From the NCBI GenBank assembly GCA_032718565.1, contig JAVGVS010000020.1:62001-126000 (forward strand): 64,000 bases of DNA, given 5' to 3'. This DNA is from Distichodus sexfasciatus. Taxonomy: Eukaryota; Chordata; Actinopteri; Characiformes; Distichodontidae. Within the stretch, counting starts at the first letter, position 1. Each line of letters begins with the position of its first letter. The notes under the pieces were generated by a model, which ran no database searches, had not been told where the DNA came from, and was given only the letters and a program-made list of their open reading frames with translations. The translations under genes and the position numbers were made by a program. Below, in pieces: positions 10,514 to 20,701 of the stretch.

Positions 10514-11561
10514 CTTCACAAAGCCGCCAAATTCAACGTGATTCGAGCGCCCATGAGCTGTAACCGCCATGACCCGCACTCATCTTTTTCATCCTTTTTC
10601 CCTGTTGTTTATTTCTCTCAAAATCATTTTCTCCCTTTAAGAGTGCATGGGATTTGGGACTGGAAAGCTCTTCTTCACCTGTTTTCACACGACAGTCAAC
10701 ATGGTTCTTGCTCCACCTCAGACCTCCTCACTGAACACTCATCTCAATCTGTTTCCACCCGCACTCAACCTTTATCATCCCTCGTTCTTTACTTGCTCAC
10801 TTCAACGCATTTTAGTCAAAGTCTTGCTACTCGGCTGGTTTTCCCAGTTGCAAAACGCCAGCAATCACATTAGCGTTTTCTAGTGGAAATACATCTCTAG
10901 TTGATATTAAGCCTCGCTTCAGGTGGCGCTACACAACAAGGTGGCTCCGGGGCTGGTGGTGAATTAGCATATTTGAATAATAGCTCCACAGATTAAGAAT
11001 CTGGCACGGGCGCTTGAGCAAAAAAGCTGGAAAAGTCTGACAGATGCCTTTATCTAAAAATACCAGCAATGCCTTCGTCAACGGCAACATGCCGCAGAGG
11101 CATCTGACCAATTTGAAGCAATAACAGAGTTTTGACAAGTAAGGAATGACACTGCTAGTATTTTCGTAAAAAAATCTTGAAAAACATATGCTAAACATGT
11201 CTCTCTCTATCCTCTATGGATCTTTTTCTTTCCTCCCCTCCATCCCTCCCTGTCTCCATGGTAACAGGCTCCCTCTCAGGCAGGGTTATTCTTGTGCACG
11301 ATGTGGCAGCATCACTAGAAATAGGTCAGTGCCGACACCCTGTAGAGCATCTCGGCGGGACGCGGCGGCCGACTGGTGCCCCCAGCAGGACCGGCTCCGA
11401 AATAACTGGGCCAGAGATGGTCGTCCGGTGTGTGTGTGTATTTATGTGTGTTTAATTGTCTACGAGAGCTTCCACTGCACAAGCTATCTTGCTCTGCTGT
11501 CCAGAGGATCATGAGAATCGTGCTCAAAGAAATTAATATTAGTGTTCAGACAAGAGGCTCT

Positions 11562-11720
11562 GTGGTGGATCATCTCTCTCTCTCTCCCTCTCTCTCTCCC
11601 TCCCTCTTTCTTCTTACTCTTTTTCCTCTTTCCCCCTCTGTCGTCTGTCATCTCTCCCTTTACCTTTATTCTCTCTCTCTCTGTTTTTGTCTTATCTCTT
11701 TCATCCATCTCATATCAGTT

Positions 11721-11751
<31 letters not shown>

Positions 11752-12075
11752 ACCTCTCTTCTCTATCCCTATTCTTCTTGTGTTTCAAACTTTCTTTCTT
11801 TCTTTCCCTTGCTGTCTTTTTGTTCTTATCCATTGTTCTCTCTTGCTCTTTCTCGCTTACCTCTTTCTCATCTCATTTCATCCCTCTCTTGTCTGTCATC
11901 TTTCTTTTTCTTTCTCTTTCTCACCAGTTTTTTTCTTAATATTTGCCTTATGTCTCTCTTTTTTCTCTTTCATGTCTCTTTTCCTTTATTAATTGATCTG
12001 TCTGTCTACATCTTGTCTCTGTGGGATCTCTCGCTCTCTCTTTTTATCATCAAAATATTTCTTTTTCTTTCTTTA
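11562..12075 (+). repeat. 0.5-kb pyrimidine (CT/CTTT) tract
   Basis: Almost uninterrupted C and T, with (CTTT)n at 11718-11750 and many CTCTCT runs. It gives long artificial Ser/Phe/Leu open frames on the plus strand and contains no gene. On the transcribed strand of nrg3 it is a purine tract lying just downstream of the exon at 12204. Confidence 0.9.
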
Positions 12076-12203
12076 TAATTTTGTCATTTCTGCAGTTTTG
12101 CTCAGTCAGCAGTAACTGTCAGTGATGGGGTCAGCAGCCGGATTTAGCTGTAGGTGATGTGATGATGTGATGATTATGTTTGTCAGTAAAGGCTCCCACT
12201 CAC

Positions 12204-12368
12204 ACTCTCATGCTCTCTGCATCTCTCTCACTGGTTTCAGACTCCTGCAGGTGCTGGTAGGCGGGGCCAGAGTCTCTGGATCCTCCAATGGGGTTGAGTC
12301 GTCCTCTGGAGATTGGCGGAGTTCTACGTGCAGCCAGACGCAGGGCCGAGCGACTCCTCTGGTCCGAA
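12204..12368 (-). CDS. nrg3: nrg3 exon: cytoplasmic tail with GPAYQ-LQES motif
   Basis: This 165-nt exon (phase 2 in, phase 2 out) first completes a Ser codon. It then encodes a basic SDQRSRSALRLAARRTPP segment and the stretch RLNPIGG...GPAYQHLQES (GPAYQHLQES is at fragment residues 175-184). Mammalian NRG3 has FRRTPPSPRSRLGGI followed by VGPAYQQLEES at this point, so RRTPP, RL and GPAYQ-L-ES are shared. The acceptor is ATCTCCTCCAG. Two donors are possible. GTGAGT at 12198-12203 gives a 2-base remainder that fits the final exon and yields ...SMR-V-NSIR. An internal GTGAGA inside ETSER would shift the final exon into an early stop, so I chose the first. If the intron is not removed, a stop follows immediately (MRV then TGA). 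A CT tract and a minisatellite lie a few hundred bases upstream in the preceding intron. Confidence 0.9.
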
Positions 12369-12401
12369 CTGGAGGAGATACACACAAGGAATAAGACGTA
12401 G

Positions 12402-12560
12402 TCACATATTTTTTCTTTCTCTTGTTCTCCCTGTCTTTCTGTCCCTTTTTACCTTTTCTCTCTCACTTCTTTCTGTTTTGTTCTTTCTTTCTCATCATTC
12501 CCTGTCTCTTTGTTTCTCCATTAAACTTTCTCTCATTTCCATCTCTCTTTCATGGCACCA
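12402..12560 (+). repeat. CT-rich tract next to nrg3 exon
   Basis: The run of TTTTTTCTTTCTCTTG, CTGTCTTTCTGTCCC and similar pyrimidine-rich sequence lies within 40 bases of the acceptor of the exon at 12204-12368. Because the gene is on the minus strand, this is a purine-rich stretch in the pre-mRNA. No coding content. Confidence 0.7.
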
Positions 12561-13012
12561 CATCATCACCATGTCACCTCACTGCACCTCGTCGCCTCCA
12601 CATCACCTCTGCCTCACTCAACACCTTGACCATGACAACACCTTTGTCTCACATTGCCACTACGTCAGCTCCATCTCATATCACCATCCTTCAGATGTCA
12701 CCACAACATTACCAATGCCAAGACATCACCTCCGCCTCACGTTGCCATGATATCATCAATCTTGCCTCAATTCACCACAACACCATTCCTGTCTCACGTC
12801 ACCACAGTATCATCCCTGCCTCATGTTACCATAACATCATCCCTGGCTCATGTTGCCATGACATCCTTCCTGCCTCATGTCACCAAAACATCGTCCCTGC
12901 CTCACATCACCATAGCATTCTTCCCCTCTCACGTCACTATGATATCATTTCTGCCTCATGTCACCACATCATCACTGCTTCACATCTCCATGGCAACACC
13001 TCCATCTAACGT

Positions 13013-13372
13013 TGCCACGACATCATCCCTGCCTCACATCACCATGACATCATCCCTGCTTCACATCACCACGACATCATCCCTGCTTCACATCACCATG
13101 ACATCATCCCTACCTCACATCACCACGACATCATCCCTACCTCACATCACCACGACATCATCCCTACCTCACATCACCACGACATCATCCCTACCTCACA
13201 TCACCACGACATCATCCCTACCTCACATCACCACAACATCATCCCTGCTTCACATCACCACGACATCATCCCTGCTTCACATCACCACGACATCATCCCT
13301 GCTTCACATCACCACGACATCATCCCTACCTCACATCACCACGACATCATCCCTACCTCATGCCACCAACAC
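13013..13372 (+). repeat. 27-bp minisatellite, 13 near-identical units
   Basis: The unit CATCACCACGACATCATCCC + TACCTCA repeats 13 times from 13021 to 13345 at an exact 27-bp period. Units alternate between CCTACCTCA and CCTGCTTCA variants. Diverged units spread leftwards to about 12690. Because 27 is a multiple of three, the plus strand stays open and spells a nine-residue peptide repeat (ITTTSSLPH). The array is intronic and antisense to nrg3, with no start context or splice signal supporting translation. Confidence 0.95.
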
Positions 13373-13916
13373 ATCACCTCCATCTCATGCTGCCGTGATG
13401 ACATGTCTGTAATAAAGACTAGAGGCAGTAGTAAATTTTACAGAACTGAGATGAAGTGAGTCGTGATCAGTGTTGGGACGAGCTTGTATCCCGCAGACGC
13501 GCTGCAACGTTTCGGGTCCGGACCTCCTGCAGAGCCGTAATTCAGCTCATATCTAAATCCCTGCTTAAGCCGAGACACGCGCCATCTCTCTGGCACGATC
13601 ATCCTTTGAAGAAGTTAAGAAGCACATGAGAGGCGGAGAGAAGATCTGCAAAAGGAATGATGAAAGGTCTAAAATAAAATAAAATAAAATATAAACACAA
13701 GAGAGCGGGAGTCTCTCTCACACACACAGCAGCAGCGGAAACGAGTTTCATGGTGTTGTATTTAAACAAAAGGTGGAAGGTGGAAAGAAGGATTAAATGT
13801 TTTAATTCTTGTTTTAGTGTGTTGACAGGTCTAGAGATCATAAGAAGGTCACAAATAAACACACACGTTTCTAACAACACCTTTCTTGACATCAGTCTCT
13901 TTCAGATAGAGCTGTT

Positions 13917-14057
13917 GAGTCTCTCTCTCTCTATCCCTCCTCATCTGTGGTGGCGGCTTGGGGTCAAAATGAAAAGATCGCATAGGCACACACATGTACA
14001 CACACAAGCACACATATGGCATGTGTACACACGGATGATGACACACACACACACAAA
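13917..14057. repeat. CT and CA microsatellite cluster
   Basis: A CTCTCTCT run at about 13920 is followed by interrupted (CA)n from 13985 to 14057. Confidence 0.85.
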
Positions 14058-14524
14058 ACCCCCAAAAATCTAACCCTTAATACTTTATTTTGCTTCTTCT
14101 AACACTCATACACAAACTCAGAATGACCTCACACAGGGTTAATTTCTCTCAAGCTGACCTTGATCTGGACGCTGTTATTGTTCGAGACAGTCATTTTCAA
14201 CATCCCATTTCAAATCAAATCTTCATCACCCTAATGACCAGCAATCAGGAAAATCAACACAGTCGATGGACCCCCTGCAGCGTGCTCGGCTAAACTCTGC
14301 TTTTATAAGCTAATCTCTAGTTGTGTTGATTTTCTACTTTTTTTAATAGATATTTTGCTTGCTGGACAAGCAGGAACTTGAAAACTTTATAAGTGTCAAA
14401 AACTCTCAGCATCAGATAAACTAATGAATACACCATGAAGGATTACATCACAAAGGCATAAAGTTGTCAACATCAACCAATAAAACCGCCAAATGAGAAC
14501 TTCTATACACTAATGAAGTAAGGG

Positions 14525-14760
14525 AAAGTGAGTCATTGTGAACACACCACAGCACAGCACACAGTGCACCACAACGAAACGTGACCTCTGCATTTGACCC
14601 ATCTGTGAAGGAGCAGTGGGCAGCTAACATGGACAGCACCCGGGGAGCAGTGACTGGGTATGGTACCTTGCTAATGAGTACCTCCGTGGTACCTGAACCA
14701 GTCCAGGACTTGAACCGGTGACCTTGTGATCACGACGCGATGCTATAAGATGCTATAAGA
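14525..14760 (-). repeat. tRNA-derived SINE, family 1, nearly full length
   Basis: This carries the family 1 body in order: GTGAGTCATTGTGAACACAC, CACAGCACAGCACACAGTGC, TTTGACCCATCTGTGAAGGA, GGGGAGCAGTGACTGGG, GGTACCTTGC and the tRNA-like end TTGAACCGGTGACC (B-box on the minus strand). The tRNA 5' portion is decayed, replaced by a doubled TGCTATAAGA, and abuts the tail of the CATTTAGCAGACG-type element. Confidence 0.85.
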
Positions 14761-15174
14761 ATCTGCTAAATGCCATAATGTAAGCTAGTATTATTTTATA
14801 CCACTAGCGAAAGGTCAGGTCACTTCTCATGACAAATATCGCTGCCTCAAATTATATTTGGAAGTTACCTTAGGTAACATTAATACTTAAACTTTATAGT
14901 AAAACCTCTCAGCGGGTTAATGTTTTGCACAACTGTCTGCAGTCATCTCTACTCCATGTCTAATCGAAGTAAAGATTGTGTGAAATGGCTTCAATTGAAA
15001 ATGTGCTCATTTCAGCCCAAATCAAAAGAAATACAACAACATACAGGCTGATACATTGACCAACGATGTAAAGCAAATGCAACTTGATTTTTAATGTCCG
15101 GAGGGAAATCTTACGCATAAAAACATTGAGTAACAGGCTGCTAAACTGAAAGGCTTGCAGTGGTCGGGGTCGGG

Positions 15175-15530
15175 GTTTAGTCCCATTTATCTTCATCTCC
15201 GACTTCTTATGCCTAGCGCGACGGCAATGCAGCGGCAATTCACGCGAGCGCGTTTATCACCAATTACAATTACTATCATTCTTTTTAGCGTTCAATAAAA
15301 CTACAATTATTGCCGCTACGGCGCTGTGGAGGTAATTTAATTTCTCTCTCCGCTGCCTTTCAAGCCGTTACAGCGAGACGAGACGCGCTAGGCCACTGTT
15401 CTTGGTTTATCATCGTGATGGCCATTATCATCAAGCGAGCATCTCCAAGATGCTTACAAGAGCAATGTTGCCGATAAGACTCGGCTCGTTTGCGATCGCG
15501 ACAGAACCAACAGCTCGAATCACTAGATAT
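15175..15530. other. repeat-poor block with AATTACAATTA motifs; possible conserved noncoding element
   Basis: The stretch contains CACCAATTACAATTACTATC, GGTAATTTAATTT, CATCGTGATGGCCATTATCA and several CpGs, with no simple repeat or SINE. Homeodomain-like TAATTA/ATTA sites and such composition are typical of developmental conserved noncoding elements. No coding frame is supported. Conservation was not tested. Confidence 0.3.
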
Positions 15531-15600
15531 CACTCAAAACTGTTTACAGCTAGTTTAGGCCAGTTTATGTAGCTGCTAGATGGCAGTGCTGACAAAGGGT

Positions 15601-15625
15601 AATAATAATAATAATAATAATAACA
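15601..15625 (+). repeat. (AAT)n microsatellite
   Basis: About eight ATA/AAT units at 15601-15625 are followed by ACAACAATAATATT. Confidence 0.9.
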
Positions 15626-15795
15626 ACAATAATATTTAAGTGAGTACTGCCTCCCAAATATTGGATGACATTGCAATATATTTGTAGCAATAATTTTGCA
15701 TCATGACAAAGCAACATCGCCAACAAACTCAGCCGATGTGCAGCATCAGTCTGAATCCACATCTAAACATTCCTGGGGAAAATATGAGATCTCAC

Positions 15796-15902
15796 CTGTG
15801 GTGTCTTCCTATTGCCAGGCCTCTCTGCTGAGATGAGGAAGTGGAACTGGATTCATTGAGGGTGCCCCCATGTGGTGTGGAGGATCTTGTACTTTTGCAG
15901 TA
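15796..15902 (-). CDS. nrg3: nrg3 exon: Ser/Thr-rich part of cytoplasmic tail
   Basis: This 107-nt exon enters in phase 0 and leaves in phase 2. It encodes YCKSTRSSTPHGGTLNESSS then TSSSQQRGLAIGRHH (fragment residues 106-140). The mammalian counterpart starts YSKVERH and ends SVKHHR, so both ends match (Y-K at the start, HH at the end), while the centre is diverged, somewhat shorter and very serine-rich. The acceptor is TCTGTCTGCAG and the donor GTGAGA. The match is weaker than for neighbouring exons. The call rests on position, phase compatibility with both flanking exons, splice consensus and these terminal residues. The serine density suggests phosphorylation sites, but that is inference. 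Confidence 0.82.
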
Positions 15903-15997
15903 CTGCAGACAGAAGAGACGTGGTGCATTAATATTGATTTTGCTGCATTTATTGCTAACTTATAATTTAAACATTTGTTCCTTCCCTGGTTTATTTA

Positions 15998-16180
15998 AAG
16001 AGGAGAGAAAAGTCGAGAAGTGAAGAGAAGAAACAAGAAAAAGGAGCACAGGAGAAGAAATGTGTTGAGGAAATGGTATAAGAGGAAAAAATATTAAAAG
16101 GGAAAAAGAACTTTGGGAAAGAAGGGAAGGAAAGAGAATGAAATCCAAACAAGAGAAAGGGAGTCAGGAGGTGAGGAGAA
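15998..16180 (+). repeat. purine-rich (GA) tract
   Basis: AAGAGGAGAGAAAAGTCGAG and similar purine-rich sequence begins within 100 bases of the acceptor of the exon at 15796-15902. On the nrg3 strand it is pyrimidine-rich. The Phe/Leu/Ser-rich minus-strand frames over it are composition artefacts. Confidence 0.85.
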
Positions 16181-16624
16181 GAGAAGAAAGCGATGTAAAC
16201 ACGAGGCACTTGGTTTCAATTCATCCTAACACTGGGTATGAACCGTTTTAACAGCTGCTATCATCCAAATCCCTAAAATGTAAATGTAATGCCGCATCCT
16301 CCGTTATGTTTGTACGTCCTCTCCAGTTGTAAGTGATGTTTTTTGGAAAGATGTTAAGTTGCGACCCTCTCCTCCCCGACGATGTGACCTTTAACTTGCT
16401 CTTATAAAGCTACTTGGCATGTTTGATATGTCGTGCTGCTAAAGAAACTGACCTGTTTCTTCTACGGCATAAACAGTGGAACACAGTTCAGCAGACACAC
16501 TCGCAAATCCCATTTAAATTCCACACTCTGAAAGTATCCCTCATAAAATCCCATTTCTGTAGCCCACAGTTGCAGGGAATAATCTAAATGTCACTGTGGT
16601 ACTTAATCTCCTCCGGGCCATGGA

Positions 16625-17520
16625 GACACGGCGGCCAGGAGGGAGTCGGGAGGAGAGGAGAAGGGAGGAGAAAAAAAGAAGAGAAGTGAGGAGGAGAAGT
16701 GTAGATAAGAATGAGGAAGAGAGAGCAGAGAAGGAAGTTGGGAAGTTGGGGGAAAAAGGAGAACAAATGGGTAGAAGAAATGGAGAGAAGATGAAAGAAT
16801 AGTAGAAGAAGAAAAAGGAGGGGAAAAGAGAAGAAGACAGAAAAATCTAGAGAGAAAACTAGAAAATAGGATATAGTAGAGGAGGAAATGGATTCAGGAA
16901 AGGAGGAGAGGAAAGAAGAGAATAGGAGAGAGTAGTATAAATGAAGAGAGAGAGGAGACAAGAAAAGAAAAGAGGGGGAAATTAATCTACAGAATAAGAA
17001 AAGAGTAAAGAATAGAAAAGAAAATGGGTACAGGAAGTAAGGGACGTGTAGATGAGAATGAGGAATGCAGAACAGTAACATAGAGAAGAAAAAGACAGAA
17101 GAAAAAAAAATGAGTAGAAAGAATGGAGAGAAGATGAAAGAATAGTAGAAGAAGAAAAAGGAGGAGAAAAGAGAAGAAGACAAAAAATCTTAAGAGGAAA
17201 AAGATTAGAAGAGAAAAGAGATTCGGGGAGTGAGGAAAGAAGAAAGGAAAGAAAAGAAATAAAAGAATATGAGAAGAAAAAAGAGATGAGGAGAGAGTAG
17301 TATAAATGAAAACAAAGCAGTGAGGGAGGAGACAAGAAAATAAAAGGTGAAAAGAATAAAGAATAGAAGAGAAAATGGAATTAAGAGCAGGAGAAGAAAA
17401 AGAATTGAGAGAACAGTGGAGAGAACAGACTTTGGGAACAGATGAAACAAATTGTGAGTGTAAAGATAAAATAAGAAGTAGAGAAGTAAAAAGAGGAGAG
17501 GAGGAGAGAGAGCAGCAATT
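16625..17520 (+). repeat. 0.9-kb polypurine tract with internal duplication
   Basis: The tract is almost entirely A and G. A block around 16780-16840 (ATGGAGAGAAGATGAAAGAA, TAGTAGAAGAAGAAAAAGGA) recurs at 17121-17180, as does the AGTGTAGATAAGAATGAGGA / CGTGTAGATGAGAATGAGGA pair at 16697 and 17045. The tract therefore includes a tandem duplication with a period near 340 bp. It is noncoding. In pre-mRNA of nrg3 it reads as a long pyrimidine tract. Confidence 0.9.
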
Positions 17521-17789
17521 AGAGGACGACTGCACATTGCGAGTGCTGCTTCTTGATTGAGGGCTAAGGCGGGACATTAGAGTCAGTGTAATTGGATAAT
17601 GACGCTCATGCCAGGCTGAGTTAATCCCAGCCTCCAACTTGCATGCCTGATGCCAGTCACACCGGGCAGCATGCTGAGCTCAGATAAGGCCCCGAAGCCA
17701 GCAGAAGCAGCAGCAGCAGCAAGTTCTAGATCAAATCTGTGTTTACGATGATCATGGAATCAGTCAGGCAATCATTCTTTAGCGGGACT

Positions 17790-18830
17790 GACTCACTGCT
17801 GTCATCGCTGTCTATGGTGCTGATTTGTACACTGTCCATTGCGCTGCATGACTTCTACTCTCCATGGTGCTGCCTGACGACCGTGATTGCTCCCCATGGT
17901 GCTGAGGGACTTCTGCTCTATCCGTGGTGTTGACTGACCAACTTCCAGTGATCATTATCCTTGGTGCTGACTGACTACTGTAATCACGCATCACTCTCCA
18001 TAGTGCTGACCGTAAGTCCATTAGAAGATCACTCTACATGCTGCTGACTTACGCATAGTCCATCGCACTGCATGACTTCTGCTCTCCATGGAACTAACTG
18101 ACTCATGTGATCGCTCTCCACGGTCCTGACTGACTTCCGGTGGACAAAGACAATTGCAGAAGTCCGTTAGGCAATTGGCCTCCATGGTGTTGACTGATTT
18201 CTGCTCTGTCCATGGTACTGACTGACCAGGCATGTAACGAGCAATTGCATAAGTCTGTAAGATGATCACTCTCTGTGGCGCTGACTTCGGCATTGCACAA
18301 CCTTCCATCACACTGCTTTCCGTGGTTCTGACTGACTTTCAGAGGTGAAACAGGCTATCGCTCTGACGGACTTCACTCGATTTGTACTTCACCCATGGTG
18401 TTAGCTGACCAACTTATCCAGTGACATGGATCATTATCCATGGTGACAACCGCAATCATTCTCCATGGTGCAGACTGACTTCCAGTGGTGTAACGGGCAA
18501 TTGTGTAAGTCCGTAAGACTCTCCATGGCGCTTACTTTGGCATTGTCTGCAGCACTTCTGCTGACTCATGTGACCGCTGTCCATGCTCTGTCTGCGATGC
18601 TGGCTGACCAACTCCCAGCGATCACTATCAATGGTCCTGAGTACCCGTGAGTGCTGTCCATGGTGCTGAACAACTTCCGGTAAACCACTGTACATGGTGC
18701 TGACTGGCCTTTTGAGAGCGCTGATCGACTTCAAGCAATCTGTTCCATGGTGCTGACTGAACTCCAGTAGTAATACTGGATATTGTGGAAGTCAGTCAGC
18801 ACCATGGCGAGTGATCATCTGTCAACACTT
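17790..18830. repeat. degenerate array built on CCATGGTGCTGACTGAC
   Basis: Variants of CTCCATGGTGCTGACTGACTTC recur more than twenty times across 1 kb, at irregular spacing of roughly 35-50 bases. Examples are near 17860, 17895, 17968, 18180, 18210, 18465, 18655 and 18750. Units are diverged, with inserts such as TTCCAGTGATCATTATCC repeated at 17943 and 18420. It looks like an old minisatellite or a composite higher-order array. Open frames on it are not convincing. Confidence 0.85.
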
Positions 18831-18975
18831 CAGCACTACTGTTTTGAAGAGTGTTCGATTGTGTGGCAGGCCTAAAGGTTACACATTTTATGAGTGTTGA
18901 CTATGAAACCACCAGTCAGTTCTGTCTGTTTTTACAGTCTAAAGTGAATTGCACTATGAAGGTTCCACATAAAAT

Positions 18976-19203
18976 CATTCATTCATTCATCCATTCTTTA
19001 TCCAAACCTCTTAATCCCAACCGGGGCCACGGTGACTGGAGCCTATGCTAGGAATTTACGGGCGCAAGGCAAGGAACAAGCCTCAGCATGCGCCAACACA
19101 CCGCAGAGCACACACACTCACACAATCACACTCACATTCACAACTTACAGGCCAATATAGAGTCGGCAATTAACCTATAACACATGCCTCTGGACTGTGG
19201 GAT
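18976..19203 (-). repeat. tRNA-derived SINE, family 2, minus orientation, head missing
   Basis: It starts with the complement of an (AATG)n tail (CATTCATTCATTCATCC) and continues through CCGGGGCCACGGTGACTGGA, GCGCAAGGC, CAACACACCGCAGAGCAC and GCCAATATAGAGTCGGCAATTAACC to TCTGGACTGTGGGA. This is the family 2 body and tail on the minus strand, without the tRNA head. Confidence 0.8.
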
Positions 19204-19226
19204 TTTCTGGTTATTTCTATTATAAC

Positions 19227-19267
19227 CAGATGTAACACCAGGAAGTATTTTTCTGGTGTTACATCTG
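19227..19267. repeat. perfect 15-bp inverted repeat (hairpin)
   Basis: CAGATGTAACACCAG (19227-19241) and CTGGTGTTACATCTG (19253-19267) are exact reverse complements around an 11-base spacer. It directly follows the family 2 SINE. It may be the ends of a small foldback element. Confidence 0.9.
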
Positions 19268-19459
19268 ATTAGTTGCTAGAACCATGTCCATCTCTGGTCT
19301 TTACTTTTGATGTTATAGTGGGAGAAAGTGGAGAGAAAACACAGTAATGACGCGTGACACTGTGGCATCTACAGATAGTTTTTATCTCTGTTTTTACAGA
19401 TAAGTAACAGCCTCCGAGTGGCCTCATGGAGACCAATTTCTCAAGATCAGTTAACAAGA

Positions 19460-19691
19460 GAAGGTTTGCCCTCTCCCACCTCTCCCTCCCTCACCTCCTT
19501 CCCTCTCTCTCCCTTTCTTCCCTCTCCCTCCCTCCGGTCCTCTCACCTCTTAACATTGCCTACACTTTTCTCTCTTCCAATCTCCTGTTCTCTCCCTGCT
19601 TACCTCCACCTCTCTCTTCCTCCTCTCCCTCTCTCTGTTCTCACTCCCTTTCTACCTCCATTCCTCTGTCTCTCTCTCCCACTTACCTCGC

Positions 19692-19740
<49 letters not shown>
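19460..19740 (+). repeat. CT-rich tract ending in (CT)n
   Basis: A mix of CTCCCTCC-type pyrimidine sequence passes into an almost pure (TC)n run at 19690-19738. Noncoding. Confidence 0.9.
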
Positions 19741-20452
19741 GTGTTTAGTATTATTCTTATTGAAAGGTCATTTTTATCAACACTATTTAACTAATTAACT
19801 TTTAGGATGTTACAGGTAAAATTGAATGCTGTTTCTCGGATTTTTTAAATAAACATATCAATATATTAATAATTATTTATCTCGACATATATTTACATCA
19901 AAGCCCCACCATTGTAGCTGAGGAATTGTCACCTCTGTTGTCTGATTAATCCAATTCGTATTAATTTGGAACATTTTTAAATGCATTACCATAATTGCCT
20001 GTTTCAGCAGGGTTGATTATAAGAGAAACAACCACAAGCTAAAGATGAGATGGGGGGAAGGAGAGAGCTAAAATGTCAGAAAGCAAATCAGGGCTTTTGG
20101 AAGTGATCACACTCACTGTGCAATAAGAATTATACAAACAATAGTAATAGTAATTTATAATAGCTGATAATTTAGCCATATTAGTGCAGTTTTGTTGGCA
20201 AAGCCACCTTAAAACTCTAGAAATATATATACAATTGTACAATTGAATTTAGTGAAACCGTATTGTCTACTTTATTGTAGTAGACACATAAAGGAAAAAA
20301 CACACAAAGAGAGTTAACATGATGAAATGATTAATGAACATTAATTTGGCAAATTAGAAATCAAGTTCCATCATCTTTTGATCAAAATATTTCAATCAAA
20401 ATGACAATGAGAAATAAATATTCCGCATGCATGTCCAAAATGCTACTGTGAA

Positions 20453-20701
20453 AGTGAGTGATTATTTGTCATTGTTAACACAGCACAGCGCACAGTGCAC
20501 CACATCCAAATGTGACCTCTGCACTTGACCCATCCGTGAAGGAGCAGTGGGCAGCTGACAGGGTCAACACCTGGGGAGCAGTGATTGGAGACGGTACCTT
20601 GCTCACGAATATCTCTGCAGTATCTTTACTTGTCCTTGCATTCAAATCATTGACCTTCTGATCACGGGGTGAACTCCCTAACTGTTACGCTACCAACTGC
20701 A
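20453..20701 (-). repeat. tRNA-derived SINE, family 1, nearly full length
   Basis: The order of family 1 blocks is complete: GTGAGTGATTATTTGTCATT, CACAGCGCACAGTGCACCAC, CTGCACTTGACCCATCCGTG, GGGGAGCAGTGATTGG, GGTACCTTGCTCACGAAT, then TTCAAATCATTGACCTTCTG and ACTGTTACGCTACCAACTGC as the tRNA-like end. Confidence 0.85.

Larger units (their letters stand above)
5989..12203 (-). other. nrg3: nrg3 intron (phase 2), 6.2 kb
   Basis: The intron runs from the GTGAGT donor at 12203 to the CTTCAG acceptor at 5989. It contains a SINE copy (6690-6876), a diverged tandem duplication (7065-7660), a teleost interspersed element (7661-7805), a nested transposon stack (8271-9288), a second SINE type (10387-10513) and a 0.5-kb pyrimidine tract (11562-12075). 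I looked for, but did not recognise, an extra exon equivalent to the mammalian segment containing LPIQLWCVERPLDLK, which would lie in this interval. Confidence 0.85.
12369..15795 (-). other. nrg3: nrg3 intron (phase 2), 3.4 kb
   Basis: It extends from the GTGAGA donor at 15795 to the CTCCAG acceptor at 12369. Contents are a CT tract (12402-12560), a minisatellite with a diverged fringe (about 12690-13372), CA and CT microsatellites (13917-14055), a SINE (14525-14760), a repeat-poor block (about 15175-15530) and an AAT run (15601-15625). No exon was recognised. Confidence 0.85.

Noticed and set aside
11280..11430. Possible extra nrg3 exon in a G/C-rich stretch
   Set aside because: The minus-strand frame shows no neuregulin similarity, and no phase-compatible splice pair gives a recognisable segment.
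11430..12078. Long Ser/Phe/Leu-rich plus-strand open frames (169, 178 and 101 codons)
   Set aside because: They lie entirely on a CT tract; the composition alone keeps the frame open.
13013..13372. CRISPR-like regular repeats
   Set aside because: The units are contiguous 27-bp copies with no unique spacers, and the DNA is vertebrate.
12654..13412. 252-codon repeat protein ITTTSSLPH
   Set aside because: It is a 27-bp minisatellite whose period is a multiple of three. There is no promoter, signal or homologue, and it is intronic and antisense to nrg3.
16584..17637. Long minus-strand Phe/Ser/Leu-rich frames (199 and 216 codons)
   Set aside because: They are the pyrimidine strand of the purine tract; no domain or splice context.
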